Source: Nostoc desertorum CM1-VF14
Lineage (GTDB): Bacteria > Cyanobacteriota > Cyanobacteriia > Cyanobacteriales > Nostocaceae
Assembly (NCBI GenBank): GCA_019359245.1
Contig: JAHHHR010000055.1
Coordinates: 1 to 50,456 of the forward strand
Direction: 5' to 3'
DNA: 50,456 nt
Part shown: in pieces, positions 9,727-17,633 of the stretch
How the letters are laid out: every line of letters begins with the position of its first letter
Numbering within the stretch: the first letter of the stretch is position 1
Notes under the pieces: generated by a model
What the model saw: the letters and a program-made list of their open reading frames with translations, nothing else
What the model was told of the DNA's origin: nothing
Databases searched by the model: none
Program-made: the position numbers and the translations under genes

Positions 9727-11070
9727 ATGAGTTACGATTACGACCTTTTAATTATTGGTGCAGGTTCAGCAGGGCTTGCTGCTGCTAAACGAGCTACTTC
9801 TTATGGTGCCCATGTAGGAATTGCCGAACAAGCAGATGTGGGTGGTGCTTGTATAAATTACGGCTGTATTCCTGAAAGATTAATGGCTTATGCTGCTAAC
9901 TTTTCCAGTCTTTTTTCTCATGCAATATCTTATGGATGGAGTGAATTCCATAGTAGCTTTGATTGGTCGAAATTTTTAGCAGCTAAAGACCAGAAAGTTG
10001 AACAACTCCATCAATTACACATTAAATATCTTAAAGAATCAGGAGTAGATTTTATTAAAGGTCGTGCTAGTTTTGTAGATGCTCATACCTTAAATATTGA
10101 TGGAAGACAAATAACCGCAGATAAAATTTTGATTGCGGTAGGCGCACAACCTTTAAAGCCAAATATATCGGGAATAGAATATACTATTACTCCAAAAGAA
10201 CTCTTTCAAATGAAGACATTACCCAAGCATATCGCTATTATTGGAGGAGATTATACTGCTGTAAAAACTGCTGGTAGCTTGAATAAGTTAGGTGTTAAAG
10301 TCACATTAATTACTGATTTACCTCAAATCTTGCCTGCTTGTGACCAAGATTTTATTTTTTGCATTGCAGATATCATGAGCCAGGCTGGAATTGAAATTCT
10401 CACTAATACTAAAGTAGATAGAATTAAAAAAGCAGGAAATAAATTAGACATATTCTATTCTAATCATGAGAACAATATTTTAAATTGTGATGTAGTTTTG
10501 GGTTTAATATTGTTGTTACCAAACTTAAATAACCTATATTTAGATAAAGCTGGTATTAAAGTGTCTCAAAAAGGTGCAATTATGGTGGATGAATATAGTT
10601 GTACTACACAAGATAACATTTTTGCTGTAGGCGATTGCATTGACAGGCTACAACTTACACCTGTTGCCATCGCTGAAGCTCGTGCATTTGTTGAGACTGA
10701 ATTTGGTAATGAACCTCAAACTTTGAGTTATGAATTAGTGCCTATTACTGTTTCTTTCATTCCTGAAGCTGCTACAGTTGGCTTGACAGAAACTCAAGCA
10801 CGAGAAAAATTTGGTGAATCTATCCAGTGTTACTATGAGAAATTTCAACCACTTTTTTATAGTTTGAATGGGCATAATGAAAAAAGTTTCATTAAATTAA
10901 TTGTAGAAAGTAATTCAGAGCGAGTTTTGGGCGTTCAGATGGTGGGTGACTGTGCAACGGAAATTATTCAGACTATTGCTGTAGCTATGAAGTTAGGCGC
11001 TACCAAAAAGGATTTAAATAATAGTATTGGAATTCATCCATCAAGCGCTGAAGAGATTTTTTCTGTATAA
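9727..11070 (+). CDS. Divergent glutathione-reductase-like flavoprotein
   Basis: A 447-residue class I pyridine nucleotide-disulfide oxidoreductase. The FAD fold opens with IIGAGSAGLAAAKRA (residues 9-23). The redox-active pair is GGACINYGCIPERLM. The second FAD motif is NIFAVGDCIDRLQ, and the C terminus has IGIHPSSAEE with the catalytic His-Glu dyad. Overall order and the YAANFSSLFSHAISYGW stretch are closest to cyanobacterial glutathione reductases. Differences matter: the usual lysine after GCxP is Arg, the NAD(P) fold reads IIGGDYTAVKTAG with Lys where glutathione reductase has Glu, and the two arginines that hold the NADPH 2'-phosphate are missing. It may use another electron donor or substrate. 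It precedes the membrane-protein gene by 114 bases. Confidence 0.75.
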   Translation: MSYDYDLLIIGAGSAGLAAAKRATSYGAHVGIAEQADVGGACINYGCIPERLMAYAANFSSLFSHAISYGWSEFHSSFDWSKFLAAKDQKVEQLHQLHIKYLKESGVDFIKGRASFVDAHTLNIDGRQITADKILIAVGAQPLKPNISGIEYTITPKELFQMKTLPKHIAIIGGDYTAVKTAGSLNKLGVKVTLITDLPQILPACDQDFIFCIADIMSQAGIEILTNTKVDRIKKAGNKLDIFYSNHENNILNCDVVLGLILLLPNLNNLYLDKAGIKVSQKGAIMVDEYSCTTQDNIFAVGDCIDRLQLTPVAIAEARAFVETEFGNEPQTLSYELVPITVSFIPEAATVGLTETQAREKFGESIQCYYEKFQPLFYSLNGHNEKSFIKLIVESNSERVLGVQMVGDCATEIIQTIAVAMKLGATKKDLNNSIGIHPSSAEEIFSV

Positions 11071-11184
11071 AGAGAATATTCAAATTATCTCTCATCTCCT
11101 GATTTTATATAATAGTTTTAAAATTTTATTTTGGTTTTCTACATTAAATACAAAAAAATAACAGGTAGAATTTTTATAACTTTT

Positions 11185-11853
11185 ATGATCAGAAAAACTG
11201 TTCTTTGGATTATATGGCTGGGCTTTGTTGCCTACACTATATTACTAGCGCCAGTGGATCAACCAGACACATGGTCTTTGGGATGGAAGCTTTTAACACT
11301 TCAATGGGAAAAACTAAATGCCATTATCCCAACAATATTTTGCTTAATGGGTATTTGGCCGATGATCTACGCTTGCTTAATGTTTGCTGATGGCAGAATG
11401 CAAAACTTTCGTGCTTGGCCTTATTTTATCGGCTCAAATTTTACCGGTGTAATTTGTCTTTTACCTTACTTAATTTTTCGGAAGCCTAATCAAGAATTTT
11501 ATGGCATGAAAGATAAGTTGCTTTCAAGTCTTGATAGACGAAACACAGGAGTTAGTTTGCTAGTTGCTACTGTTGCTTTATTGAGTTATGCAGTAATCGC
11601 TGGAAATTGGGAAGATTATATTCAGCAGTTCTTACATAGGCCATTTGTTCACCTTATTAGTTTAGATTTTTGTCTGATGTGCTTAATATTTCCAATCACT
11701 TCATTGTTGGATGATGATATGGCACGTCGAGAAATCAAAGATAAACGTATTTTTTGGGCTGTCGCTCTTGTACCGTTGTTTGGGCCATTAGTATATTTAT
11801 GTTTGCGTCCATCATTGCCAGAAACTTCTTTAAAAGAGTTCCTAGTTACTTGA
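11185..11853 (+). CDS. Multi-pass membrane protein of unknown function
   Basis: About 222 residues from the ATG at 11185 (MIRKTVLWIIWLGFVAYTIL); a longer in-frame reading from 11131 adds 18 unlikely residues. There are five to six hydrophobic segments, at about 5-22, 45-70, 80-98, 125-148, 160-182 and 195-213. The loop FRKPNQEFYGMKDKL and the stretch DDDMARREIKDKR are charged and probably cytoplasmic. It resembles conserved cyanobacterial/plastid integral membrane proteins without assigned role, and I do not recognise a specific family. It sits between the flavoprotein and ndhK, which suggests but does not prove a link with redox membrane processes. Confidence 0.65.
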   Translation: MIRKTVLWIIWLGFVAYTILLAPVDQPDTWSLGWKLLTLQWEKLNAIIPTIFCLMGIWPMIYACLMFADGRMQNFRAWPYFIGSNFTGVICLLPYLIFRKPNQEFYGMKDKLLSSLDRRNTGVSLLVATVALLSYAVIAGNWEDYIQQFLHRPFVHLISLDFCLMCLIFPITSLLDDDMARREIKDKRIFWAVALVPLFGPLVYLCLRPSLPETSLKEFLVT

Positions 11854-12032
11854 AATAAATTGAATTGCGTGTTTTAGAATACAGGCTACTTTTACAAAAA
11901 CTCATAACTAAAGACAGAACTAATTATCAACTTCAGAGCTTAATTTATAAGAAGATAGCAAATAAAATCTCAAAAATAAAGTTGTTAATTAACCTTGCAA
12001 TTAACTTGCAGATACTCTAAGAAAAAATATTT

Positions 12033-12764
12033 ATGGATTCTAGCGATCGCAATCCCAATAATTCCTTTGACAAAGAGCGAATAATAGCTCCAGCTACTTA
12101 TGAAGTAACTAACCAATTATCAGAAAATATCATCTTAACAACACTAGATGACCTCTATAATTGGGCTAGGCTTTCCAGCTTATATCCGCTATTGTACGGA
12201 ACTGCTTGCTGCTTTATTGAATTTGCAGCCTTGATTGGCTCACGATTCGATTTTGATAGATTTGGTTTAATTCCTCGTGCTAGTCCCCGCCAAGCTGACT
12301 TAATCATTTTGGCAGGTACTCTTAATATGAAAATGTCTCAACCAACGATGCGGCTTTACGAGCAAATGCCTGAGCCAAAGTACGTGATTGCAATGGGAGC
12401 CTGCATGATTACTGGAGGTATGTTTAGCGCCGATTCCCCGACTGCTGTTCGCGGGGCTGATAAATTATTGCCCATAGATGTTTATATACCTGGTTGTCCA
12501 CCTCGCCCAGAAGCAATCATGGATGCGATTATCAAACTTCGCAAGAAAATATCTAATGAATCAATGCAGGAACGGGGCAAAATTATCCAAACCCATCGCT
12601 ACTACAGTACCACACATCACATGAAGCCTGTTTCTCGTGTTCATACAGGTGAATATATGCGATTACCTTCTCTGCAAAAGCCTCCTAAGGAGTTGGCAGA
12701 GGCTATGGGAACAGCTATACCTCCTGCTCTTCAAACTGTGAGAAAAAAATTAGAAACTGAATGA
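12033..12764 (+). CDS. ndhK: NDH-1 subunit K (NuoB-type), probable second copy
   Basis: A 243-residue homologue of NdhK/NuoB, the subunit that binds iron-sulfur cluster N2, the last cluster before plastoquinone. The four cluster cysteines are visible: TACCFIEFAA (tandem pair), AMGAC and PGCPPRPEA. The core YGTACCFIEFAALIGSRFDF and FGLIPRASPRQADLIILAGT is highly conserved, and the C-terminal THRYYSTTHHMKPV tail is typical of cyanobacterial NdhK. In cyanobacteria ndhK normally lies between ndhC and ndhJ; neither is here, and several usually invariant positions are changed as far as I remember. I infer a paralogue rather than the housekeeping copy. It converges with ndhH. Confidence 0.9.
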   Translation: MDSSDRNPNNSFDKERIIAPATYEVTNQLSENIILTTLDDLYNWARLSSLYPLLYGTACCFIEFAALIGSRFDFDRFGLIPRASPRQADLIILAGTLNMKMSQPTMRLYEQMPEPKYVIAMGACMITGGMFSADSPTAVRGADKLLPIDVYIPGCPPRPEAIMDAIIKLRKKISNESMQERGKIIQTHRYYSTTHHMKPVSRVHTGEYMRLPSLQKPPKELAEAMGTAIPPALQTVRKKLETE

Positions 12765-12824
12765 AGCCTTTCAGGTCGCTATTAATATCTCCAAATATTA
12801 ATTATTGGTTGCCTGAAACCCTTG

Positions 12825-12851
12825 TAGAGACGTAGCACTGCTGCGTCTCTA
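12825..12851. terminator. Bidirectional hairpin between convergent ndhK and ndhH
   Basis: TAGAGACG pairs with CGTCTCTA, with further weaker pairing inside. It is the only strong structure in the 120 bases between the two convergent stop codons. The same palindrome type is widespread as an intergenic repeat in Nostoc-like genomes, so it may be both a repeat and a terminator. Confidence 0.55.
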
Positions 12852-12884
12852 TATTCATTTTCAAAGATATCTAATTAACCCTTG

Positions 12885-14069
12885 CTAGCGATCGACCGAA
12901 CCCATAATGATGTCGATGCTACCCAAAATAACCATAATGTCGGCGACTTTCACCCCTGGAAGCAGGCGGGGTAAAATTTGCAGGTTCACGAAATCGGCAG
13001 TGCGGATTTTCCATCGCCAGGGAAAAACATTGTCATCCCCCACTATATAAATGCCTAACTCCCCTTTGCCACTTTCGACGCGGGCGTAGTGTTCTCCTTT
13101 AGGCATTTTGAACGTAGGAGCAATCTTTCGAGCAATGTACTGGTAATCAAGCCCATCCCATTCTGATTTACGCCCAGCTGCCATGCGTTTGGCTTCTAAA
13201 TTTTCGTAAGGGCCGCCAGGGAGCCTCTTGAGTGCTTGACGGAGAATCTTGATAGACTCCCGCATTTCCCGTATCCGCACGAAGTAACGCGCTAAACTAT
13301 CACCACCAGCTTCCCAGCAAACGTCCCAATCAAAATCGTCGTAGGATTCGTAGTGGTCAACTTTTCGTAAGTCCCAAATCACGCCGGAACCGCGTAGCAT
13401 GGGACCGGAAAGGCCCCAGTTAATCGCTTCATCCCGTCCAATGGTTCCAACGCCCTCAACCCGACGACGGAAGATCGGGTTATCGGTCAATAAACGTTCA
13501 TATTCATCTATTTTAGCTGGAAAATAATCACAAAATTCTTCGCACTTAGTTACCCAGCCGTAGGGCAAATCGACTGCAACACCGCCAACGCGGAAGTAAT
13601 TATTATTCACCATACGGTAGCCTGAGACGGCTTCCCACAGGTCATAAATCATTTCCCGTTCCCGGAAAATATAGAAAAAGGGCGTTTGAGCACCTAAATC
13701 TGCGGCAAACGGCCCAAGCCAAAGCAGGTGGTTGGCAATCCGATTCAGCTCTAGCATGATGACACGGATGTAGCTGGCGCGTTTCGGAATGGCGATACCA
13801 GCCAACTGTTCCACAGCGTTGACTGTGACAGCTTCATTGAACATTCCTTCAGCATAATCCCAGCGGCTGACGTAGGGGACATACATTTGGATAGTGCGGT
13901 TTTCCGCAATTTTTTCCATCCCCCGGTGCAGGTAGCCAAGTACTGGTTCACAGTCGATCACATTTTCCCCATCCAATGTCACAATCAATCGCAAAACACC
14001 GTGCATTGAGGGATGATGCGGCCCCATGTTAATCGTCATGGGTTCGGTTCTAGTTTCAATTCTAGACAT
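12885..14069 (-). CDS. ndhH: NDH-1 subunit H (NuoD-type), probable second copy
   Basis: A 394-residue protein, the usual NdhH length. NdhH/NuoD is the 49-kDa-type subunit that, with NdhK, forms the quinone-binding cavity. Conserved stretches include NMGPHHPSMHGVLRLIVTLD near the N terminus (His pair of the quinone site), GYLHRGMEKIAENRT, ELNRIANHLLWLGPFAADLG and the ending VADIMVILGSIDIIMGSVDR. No key residue is visibly lost. It is the last gene of a minus-strand set ndhI - small membrane ORF - ndhH, 33 bases after that ORF. In most cyanobacteria ndhH stands alone, so pairing with ndhI without ndhA/G/E is unusual and suggests a paralogous set. Confidence 0.95.
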   Translation of the reverse strand: MSRIETRTEPMTINMGPHHPSMHGVLRLIVTLDGENVIDCEPVLGYLHRGMEKIAENRTIQMYVPYVSRWDYAEGMFNEAVTVNAVEQLAGIAIPKRASYIRVIMLELNRIANHLLWLGPFAADLGAQTPFFYIFREREMIYDLWEAVSGYRMVNNNYFRVGGVAVDLPYGWVTKCEEFCDYFPAKIDEYERLLTDNPIFRRRVEGVGTIGRDEAINWGLSGPMLRGSGVIWDLRKVDHYESYDDFDWDVCWEAGGDSLARYFVRIREMRESIKILRQALKRLPGGPYENLEAKRMAAGRKSEWDGLDYQYIARKIAPTFKMPKGEHYARVESGKGELGIYIVGDDNVFPWRWKIRTADFVNLQILPRLLPGVKVADIMVILGSIDIIMGSVDR

Positions 14070-14102
14070 AAAAGAAATATTTTTTATTACTGAGTGATTT
14101 GC

Positions 14103-14249
14103 CTAAACAAGCCAAGCCATCGCTACGTTCACCCCAAGCATTGCCATGAAAATAGTAAGTTTTTCGTTAAACAAATAGTACGTTGAGGCAATTACAAACA
14201 ACGAGGCGATCGCTAATATATAAAATGCCAATTTATGAAACCTGCTCAT
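14103..14249 (-). CDS. 48-residue two-helix membrane protein between ndhI and ndhH
   Basis: The frame starts at the ATG at 14249 (MSRFHKLAFYILAIASLFVI) and ends with TAG at 14103. There are two hydrophobic segments, about residues 8-27 and 32-47, separated by the short polar turn FNEKL. An AAGGTGG stretch lies about 10-16 bases upstream of the ATG and could serve as ribosome site. It is co-directional with ndhI upstream and ndhH 33 bases downstream, so co-transcription is likely. Cyanobacterial NDH-1 has several tiny single- or double-helix subunits (for example NdhL, NdhP, NdhQ); this one does not obviously match any I remember. Candidate accessory subunit. Chance ORF remains possible. Confidence 0.55.
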   Translation of the reverse strand: MSRFHKLAFYILAIASLFVIASTYYLFNEKLTIFMAMLGVNVAMAWLV

Positions 14250-14441
14250 GAATAACTTTCCACCTTCTGCTCTCAAGACTGTTGCCTTGAAAGAGTTCTG
14301 AGTTAAGAGTTATTTTCCTTGCCCCCTTGTCTCCTTTTCATGCATGGTGATAAAAATTTTTTCATTTTGACTTGCCTTTTACTTATGTACAGCAAGGACA
14401 GTTCAAAATTTTTATGCGAAACGCCTAACTTTAATCAACAA

Positions 14442-15047
14442 CTAACTACTAGGATTGTTAACATCTTTTACAGCTTGCTCCAAAATTTCAGATGGCAACA
14501 GACCTACTCGATTAGCATTTGGAGGGAGTCCATGAGGTTCCAAAACACCTTTAGGTAAGTAAACTAATTCTCTAAGCGGTGTCACCATTGGATCGTCATT
14601 AACATTATGAGGTAATCTCCCCATCGCCACATTGTCAAAATTTAATTGGTGGCGATCATAAACAGAAAGTTCATACTCTTCAGTAAATGACAGACAGTTT
14701 GTTGGGCAAAATTCCACACAATTACCACAGAAAATGCAAACACCAAAATCAATGCTGTAATGCTTGAGTTGTTTCTTTTTGGCTTCTTTGTTATATTCCC
14801 AATCTACTACCGGGAGGTTAATCGGACAGACTCGCACACAAACTTCACAAGAGATACATTTATCAAATTCAAAGTGAATTCTACCTCGAAAGCGCTCAGA
14901 GGGAATAAGTTTTTCGTAGGGATATTGAACTGTAATCGGACGACGTTGCATATGATCGAAAGTTACCGATAGCCCTTGCCCTATATATCGACCTGCTTGA
15001 AATGTCTCTTTGGCGTAATTGCTAACTTGTTTGAGAAAGTTAAACAT
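14442..15047 (-). CDS. ndhI: NDH-1 subunit I (NuoI-type 8Fe ferredoxin), probable second copy
   Basis: A 201-residue homologue of NdhI, the TYKY subunit carrying two [4Fe-4S] clusters that pass electrons to cluster N2 in NdhK. Both cluster motifs are intact: CISCEVCVRVCP and CIFCGNCVEFCP. The N-terminal RYIGQGLSVTFDHMQRRP helix region and C-terminal MVTPLRELVYLPKGVLEPH are typical of cyanobacterial/plastid NdhI. The usual operon is ndhA-I-G-E, but no ndhA precedes it and a small ORF plus ndhH follow. AGAGAG lies about 10 bases before the ATG. First gene of its set; promoter presumably in 15048-15390. Confidence 0.93.
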   Translation of the reverse strand: MFNFLKQVSNYAKETFQAGRYIGQGLSVTFDHMQRRPITVQYPYEKLIPSERFRGRIHFEFDKCISCEVCVRVCPINLPVVDWEYNKEAKKKQLKHYSIDFGVCIFCGNCVEFCPTNCLSFTEEYELSVYDRHQLNFDNVAMGRLPHNVNDDPMVTPLRELVYLPKGVLEPHGLPPNANRVGLLPSEILEQAVKDVNNPSS

Positions 15048-15798
15048 AAGTGAATTACTCTCTGCGAATAATACTATTCATCAGTACGGTAATCGCTGCC
15101 GTTGGTCATAACGTCTACCAGACGGAATGCTCTACAGTTAAGTTCAGTTAAGTTTATTTGTGAGGAAAATTACAATATTATTTCCTATCCTTTATTAATC
15201 CGAATTCTTGTTCTCCCACCCATCTACAGCAATAATAATACGCAAACCCAAAACTCACCCCATCCACTGTTCACCTTCAAAGTTCGGGTAAGATTGAACG
15301 AGGGATAACTACAAAACTTAACCAGAAAAACCAGCGTGGGTTAGCGGTTGCATTGCAGATTCCACCTAAGTGCCTTGATGCTGTTGCCTGAGGTGTACCG
15401 ATAGTTGCATCAGATGTTCTGAAATTTTGCCCTCACTGTTGGCAGGTTGGCACAGCTGTTGAAGAGATATGGTTGTTGCCCAGGTCAAAGTTTTGTTTCT
15501 TGGGCGGAACTGGGTTAGGTAATAGTTGCGTTAACTGTAACGAACCAATTACGTCTTTGAAATTTAGGTTCTGTTCTTACTGTGGTTTTCCTTATAAGGA
15601 GTCGAAAAATTCTGTGACTTGAACAAGATTTTGGACAGGTTGTCCAACTTTAACTGGCAAAAACCTCCAGAAAATAGCAAAAAAGAAAATTAAGAGAAAA
15701 GTTGATAAGGAGTAATATTAATAGGAGTTTTATTTTTCTTTTTAGTTTCTTGGATTTGTGTCCACTTTCTTCTTCCCTTTTTGGTGTTTTTATAATCT
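15048..15798. other. Divergent intergenic region between ndhI and a sensor kinase
   Basis: It holds the promoters of ndhI (minus) and the kinase at 15799 (plus). A TATAAT lies at 15790-15795, immediately before the kinase ATG, which could mean a nearly leaderless start or chance. The middle holds a zinc-ribbon relic (15392-15622), listed separately. A short open minus-strand segment near 15070-15165 reads CRAFRLVDVMTNGSDYRTDE before a stop but has no start and is not recognised. Confidence 0.4.
15392..15622 (+). pseudogene. Degenerate double zinc-ribbon fragment
   Basis: The frame between two stops reads LKFCPHCWQVGTAVEEIW, then KFCFLGGTGLGNSCVNCNEP and KFRFCSYCGFPYKE. The spacing CxxC ... 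(C)xxxG ... CxxC ... CxxCG is that of a double zinc ribbon (DZR) in which one CxxCG has become CFLGG. There is no ATG and the frame upstream is closed by TGA at 15389. I read it as the end of a lost protein of unknown type; a small intact protein with a TTG start is the alternative. Confidence 0.4.
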
Positions 15799-16896
15799 AT
15801 GTCTAACCAAACGTCTAAGCGTCTTAAGCAAAATGCTGAAAGAATTATGCAGAGGTGGGAAGAGCGGGCGCGTGATGAAGTTGGTGCATCAATACATCAG
15901 GACTCTCTGATGCTACAAAATTCGCTACCTGAGTATCTAAACCAATTGGTGGATGAGCTGTCAACGAAGATTGAAAGGACACCAGCGAGAATAAAAACCG
16001 ATAAATTAGAAAGTACTCGGATTGGAAAAAAACATGGACATGAGCGGGCAGGTTATGCCGACTACTCGATGACTCAACTCATCTTTGAGTACCACATTCT
16101 TCGTCAGGTCATATTTGAAATTTTAGAAGAAGAAGCGGCTTTAGAGGTGAGGGAACGAGATATTATTATCGATTCTATTGAGCAAGCTGTTAACGATGCG
16201 GCGACTCAATTTTCGCAGACGTTGCGAGATATTCAAGAGTTATTTATGGTGACACTGACTCATGATCTCAGAGGTCCACTCAATGTCATAAAAATGGGTA
16301 CTCACTTGACTCTGCGTCGGCTTGAACAAGGAGACACTCATGCCAATATCGCGGCGAAAATGCTAAAAGCAGTCGAGCGTTTGAATTCGATGATTCAAAA
16401 TCTGCTCGATGCTAGTCGGCTGCGGGCAGGGCAGAGCTTAAAGCTTGAATTTGAAGAATGCAATTTAGACAGCCTTATTCAAGATGTAGTAGAGGATTTG
16501 AACTTTGCTTATGGAGAGCGGTTTATTGTAGTTTCTGATACTGCTATCAGGAGCAATTGCAGCCGTAAAGAGATACAACGGGTAATTGAAAACTTAGCTA
16601 TTAACGCTGTGAAGTATGGTGCTGCTAATACACCAATTACACTTACGCTTGAACAAATTGAAACGCATATCAGCCTTACTATCCACAACGAAGGTAATCC
16701 GATTTCTTCAGAAGCTCAATCAATCTTATTTCAACAATTTCGTCGAACCATCTCTGCTGAGGATCAAACAGGATGGGGGTTAGGATTATTTTTAGCAAAG
16801 AGTATTATTGAGGCGCATCAGGGGACGATTGAAGTTGAAAGTGCCCAGGGCAAGGGAACAAGCTTTATCGTTAAATTGCCTAAACTTTCCTATTAA
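15799..16896 (+). CDS. Sensor histidine kinase with RsbRD-like N-terminal domain
   Basis: A 365-residue soluble kinase without membrane segments. Residues 10-145 form an all-helical domain (AERIMQRWEERARDEVGASI, then LPEYLNQLVDELS) resembling the RsbRD N-terminal sensor domain. The dimerisation domain follows with phospho-acceptor His155 (MVTLTHDLRGPLNVIK). The ATPase domain has the N box NLAINAVKYG, a glycine loop GWGLGLFLAKSIIEAHQG and a final GKGTSFIVKLPK. It belongs to a type I remember from many cyanobacteria and other soil bacteria. No response regulator is adjacent, so the partner is unknown. Start ATG fixed by the N-terminal domain. Confidence 0.85.
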   Translation: MSNQTSKRLKQNAERIMQRWEERARDEVGASIHQDSLMLQNSLPEYLNQLVDELSTKIERTPARIKTDKLESTRIGKKHGHERAGYADYSMTQLIFEYHILRQVIFEILEEEAALEVRERDIIIDSIEQAVNDAATQFSQTLRDIQELFMVTLTHDLRGPLNVIKMGTHLTLRRLEQGDTHANIAAKMLKAVERLNSMIQNLLDASRLRAGQSLKLEFEECNLDSLIQDVVEDLNFAYGERFIVVSDTAIRSNCSRKEIQRVIENLAINAVKYGAANTPITLTLEQIETHISLTIHNEGNPISSEAQSILFQQFRRTISAEDQTGWGLGLFLAKSIIEAHQGTIEVESAQGKGTSFIVKLPKLSY

Positions 16897-17348
16897 AGGA
16901 TGTTTTAAAAGTCGAAACCAGTCAAAAGTTATGCCATTTCAGAATAACAGTTGTTTATGCCAGGTGTATACAACTAACCTAAGATAGCCTCAAGGCTCTG
17001 TAGTGCTGCGTTTGTATTGCGTTGATTTTCGTCAAAATTACGTTGAAACCAAAATTCTTTTTAACGGTTCGTATACAGCGCTTACGGCTATTATGCGATA
17101 TAGTTTTCTCCTTCCTCCTCTCCTATCATCGCTTTCAGCTTTTAGGATGTACCTCATAGCTGCCGAAAGTGCTGTATCATTTTTAGTTACCATAACTTTT
17201 AGTGGAAAAGGCTGCTAAGGTTTGTATGAGTTTTTCACTAGTGACAAGAATAAATGCCTCTGTTAAAGAATAACTTGTGTCTTGAGATGCATTGCTTTTA
17301 TGGTGAAATTATCCAAAAGTATAAAGGACTTTATAAATTGCGAGTAAT
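16897..17348. other. Intergenic region before the XRE regulator
   Basis: No credible gene; a 71-codon open frame at 17003 has no ribosome site and unnatural composition. It contains the first copy of a 65-bp repeat (17074-17138). The remainder probably carries the promoter of the XRE-kinase pair. Confidence 0.45.
17074..17138 (+). repeat. 65-bp direct repeat, copy 1
   Basis: Aligns without gaps to 22066-22130, about 50 of 65 bases identical by hand count. Shared blocks include tacagcgctt, gctattatg and ttttctcctt. The two copies flank the XRE regulator and the GC-rich hybrid kinase. Confidence 0.75.
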
Positions 17349-17621
17349 ATGGCGTTTCATCAGCAATACGTTAGTATTGAGCAGCCAGCTATGAGTCAAT
17401 TGATTCGAGAACTCCGGCAAAACTTGAAGCTGACCCAGGAGAAGTTTGCGGTTCACCTTGGGGTATCCTTCCCAACAATTAATCGCTGGGAAAATGGACA
17501 TGCTACTCCCTCTCCTTTAGCTCTTAAGCAAATTGAGATGCTTTTGAACCAGCTTTCGGAGTCAGCCGACGCCGCGGTACGAGAACGCAGCCAGGAAATA
17601 CGAGGGAAATATTTTTCATAA
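17349..17621 (+). CDS. XRE-family helix-turn-helix regulator
   Basis: A 90-residue protein, or 76 residues if the second in-frame ATG at 17391 (MSQLIRELRQNLKLTQEKFA) is used, which is where the domain starts. It is a single Cro/CI-type helix-turn-helix: LIRELRQNLKLTQEKFAVHL, then VSFPTINRWENGHATPSPLAL is the recognition region. Neither start has a convincing ribosome site. It ends 12 bases before the hybrid kinase start, so the two are almost certainly co-transcribed and the regulator may control or be controlled by the kinase pathway. Confidence 0.85.
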   Translation: MAFHQQYVSIEQPAMSQLIRELRQNLKLTQEKFAVHLGVSFPTINRWENGHATPSPLALKQIEMLLNQLSESADAAVRERSQEIRGKYFS

Positions 17622-17633
17622 AAAATTAAACGC

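Noticed and set aside
14319..14558. 79-codon plus-strand frame overlapping the end of ndhI
   Set aside because: No ribosome site and antisense to the conserved ndhI C terminus.
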